From Syntrophobacterales bacterium (GTDB taxonomy: Bacteria > Desulfobacterota > Syntrophia > Syntrophales > JAAYKM01): DNA of 5,615 nt. The stretch lies in contig JAITWQ010000139.1 in NCBI GenBank assembly GCA_031285215.1, forward strand, positions 1 through 5,615, given 5' to 3'. This document shows, one piece after another, positions 5,306 to 5,615 of the stretch (position 1 is the first letter of the stretch; every line of letters starts with the position of its first letter). The notes below the pieces were generated by a model. It was not told the origin of the DNA. It searched no databases and saw nothing but the letters and a program-made list of their open reading frames with translations. The position numbers and the translations under genes were made by a program.

Positions 5306-5332
5306 TGCCCCTCGCTTCCTTAGCGAGGGGCA
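5306..5332. repeat. 11-bp perfect hairpin between convergent genes (repeat element or terminator)
   Basis: TGCCCCTCGCT (5306-5316) and AGCGAGGGGCA (5322-5332) pair perfectly around TCCTT. It lies between two convergent genes. On the plus strand it is followed by ATGACTTTTGC, which is only a weak T-run, and on the minus strand by no T-run, so terminator function is possible but not clear. The flank (GTCATTGCCCCTCGCT on the minus strand) resembles dispersed GTCATTGC-type palindromic repeats of many bacterial genomes. Confidence 0.6.
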
Positions 5333-5366
5333 ATGACTTTTGCGGCTGCGGGCGACCGGGGACGTG

Positions 5367-5591
5367 TTAAGCTTGGCAAGATAGTTTACAATTTTCCGGT
5401 AAGATGGCGATATTGAACAAGCCGATGGCAAGGATGCACATAATGTCCCTCTCCTTATCCTTGCAGAGAATCAATAAGGCGATTGACGCCGCCGTGAATA
5501 TCAGTAAAAAAATGAATACACAAAAGGCGGCGATGACGCGCTTCCAATGCCTTTGCATCTCCTGAGGCCTGGGCTTTCTGAAGGACGCCAA
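5367..5591 (-). CDS. Small two-helix membrane protein, unknown function (start unresolved, may be cut by window edge)
   Basis: The frame ends with TAA at 5369-5367. It shows a basic N-terminal stretch (FRKPRPQEMQRHWKR) and two hydrophobic segments (VIAAFCVFIFLLIFTAASIA plus LLIL, then after KDKERD the segment IMCILAIGLFNIAIL), ending PENCKLSCQA. This suggests an inner-membrane hairpin. Possible starts are TTG at 5591 (74 residues, no Shine-Dalgarno) and ATG at 5558 (63 residues, with AGGAG directly touching it, too close to be a good site). The frame also stays open to the window edge at 5615, so the real start may lie outside. It is convergent with the other small membrane gene. No family is recognised. 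Confidence 0.45.
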   Translation of the reverse strand: MASFRKPRPQEMQRHWKRVIAAFCVFIFLLIFTAASIALLILCKDKERDIMCILAIGLFNIAILPENCKLSCQA

Positions 5592-5615
5592 AGGTGAGAC
5601 CGGCCGTTGCGGCCG

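Noticed and set aside
5085..5431. Two minus-strand open frames across the palindromes
   Set aside because: They run through the repeat structures and antisense to the membrane protein, are very basic, and have no ribosome site.

Overview
The window looks like a piece of a Gram-negative bacterial chromosome. Two proteins carry outer-membrane lipoprotein signals, and the rimP-nusA pair is ordinary core genome. The moderate GC content, the SIRT5-like sirtuin and the style of the genes would fit a deltaproteobacterium (Desulfobacterota, for example a Syntrophus/Smithella-type syntroph). That placement is an impression from the proteins, not a computed result.

Layout. Bases 1 to about 4030 are read on the minus strand, in the order sirtuin deacylase (3955-3209), L,D-transpeptidase lipoprotein (3190-1463), a possible 44-residue membrane micro-ORF (1426-1292), a leader with an intrinsic terminator-like hairpin (1178-1156), ribosome maturation factor rimP (1140-670), and the first 190 codons of nusA (572-1, running off the window). 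The sirtuin and transpeptidase are 18 nt apart and almost certainly co-transcribed. rimP and nusA form the start of the classical rimP-nusA-infB translation/transcription operon. The hairpin just before rimP probably controls how much transcription enters it.

A 292-bp divergent intergenic region (3956-4247) is AT-rich and full of short repeats. It has a plausible minus-strand promoter for the sirtuin. On the plus strand it has two copies of a 12-bp block that includes a perfect TTGACA, 34 bp apart, in front of a strong ribosome binding site. These drive a self-contained gene for a 192-residue helical lipoprotein (4248-4826), which is followed by a very good intrinsic terminator (4863-4910).

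The right end holds two small proteins of unknown function. Each has two predicted membrane helices and they face each other: plus strand 4987-5232 and minus strand 5591-5367. The stretch between them contains two strong palindromes, one overlapping the end of the plus-strand gene, that look like REP/MITE-type dispersed elements or a bidirectional terminator.

No CRISPR array, tRNA, rRNA, insertion-sequence transposase or phage gene was seen. The most promising things to follow up are the micro-ORF that lies in frame behind the transpeptidase stop codon, the repeat-built promoter region of the lipoprotein gene, the palindrome cluster at 5223-5332, and the pairing of a predicted acidic-acyl sirtuin with a cell-wall cross-linking enzyme.
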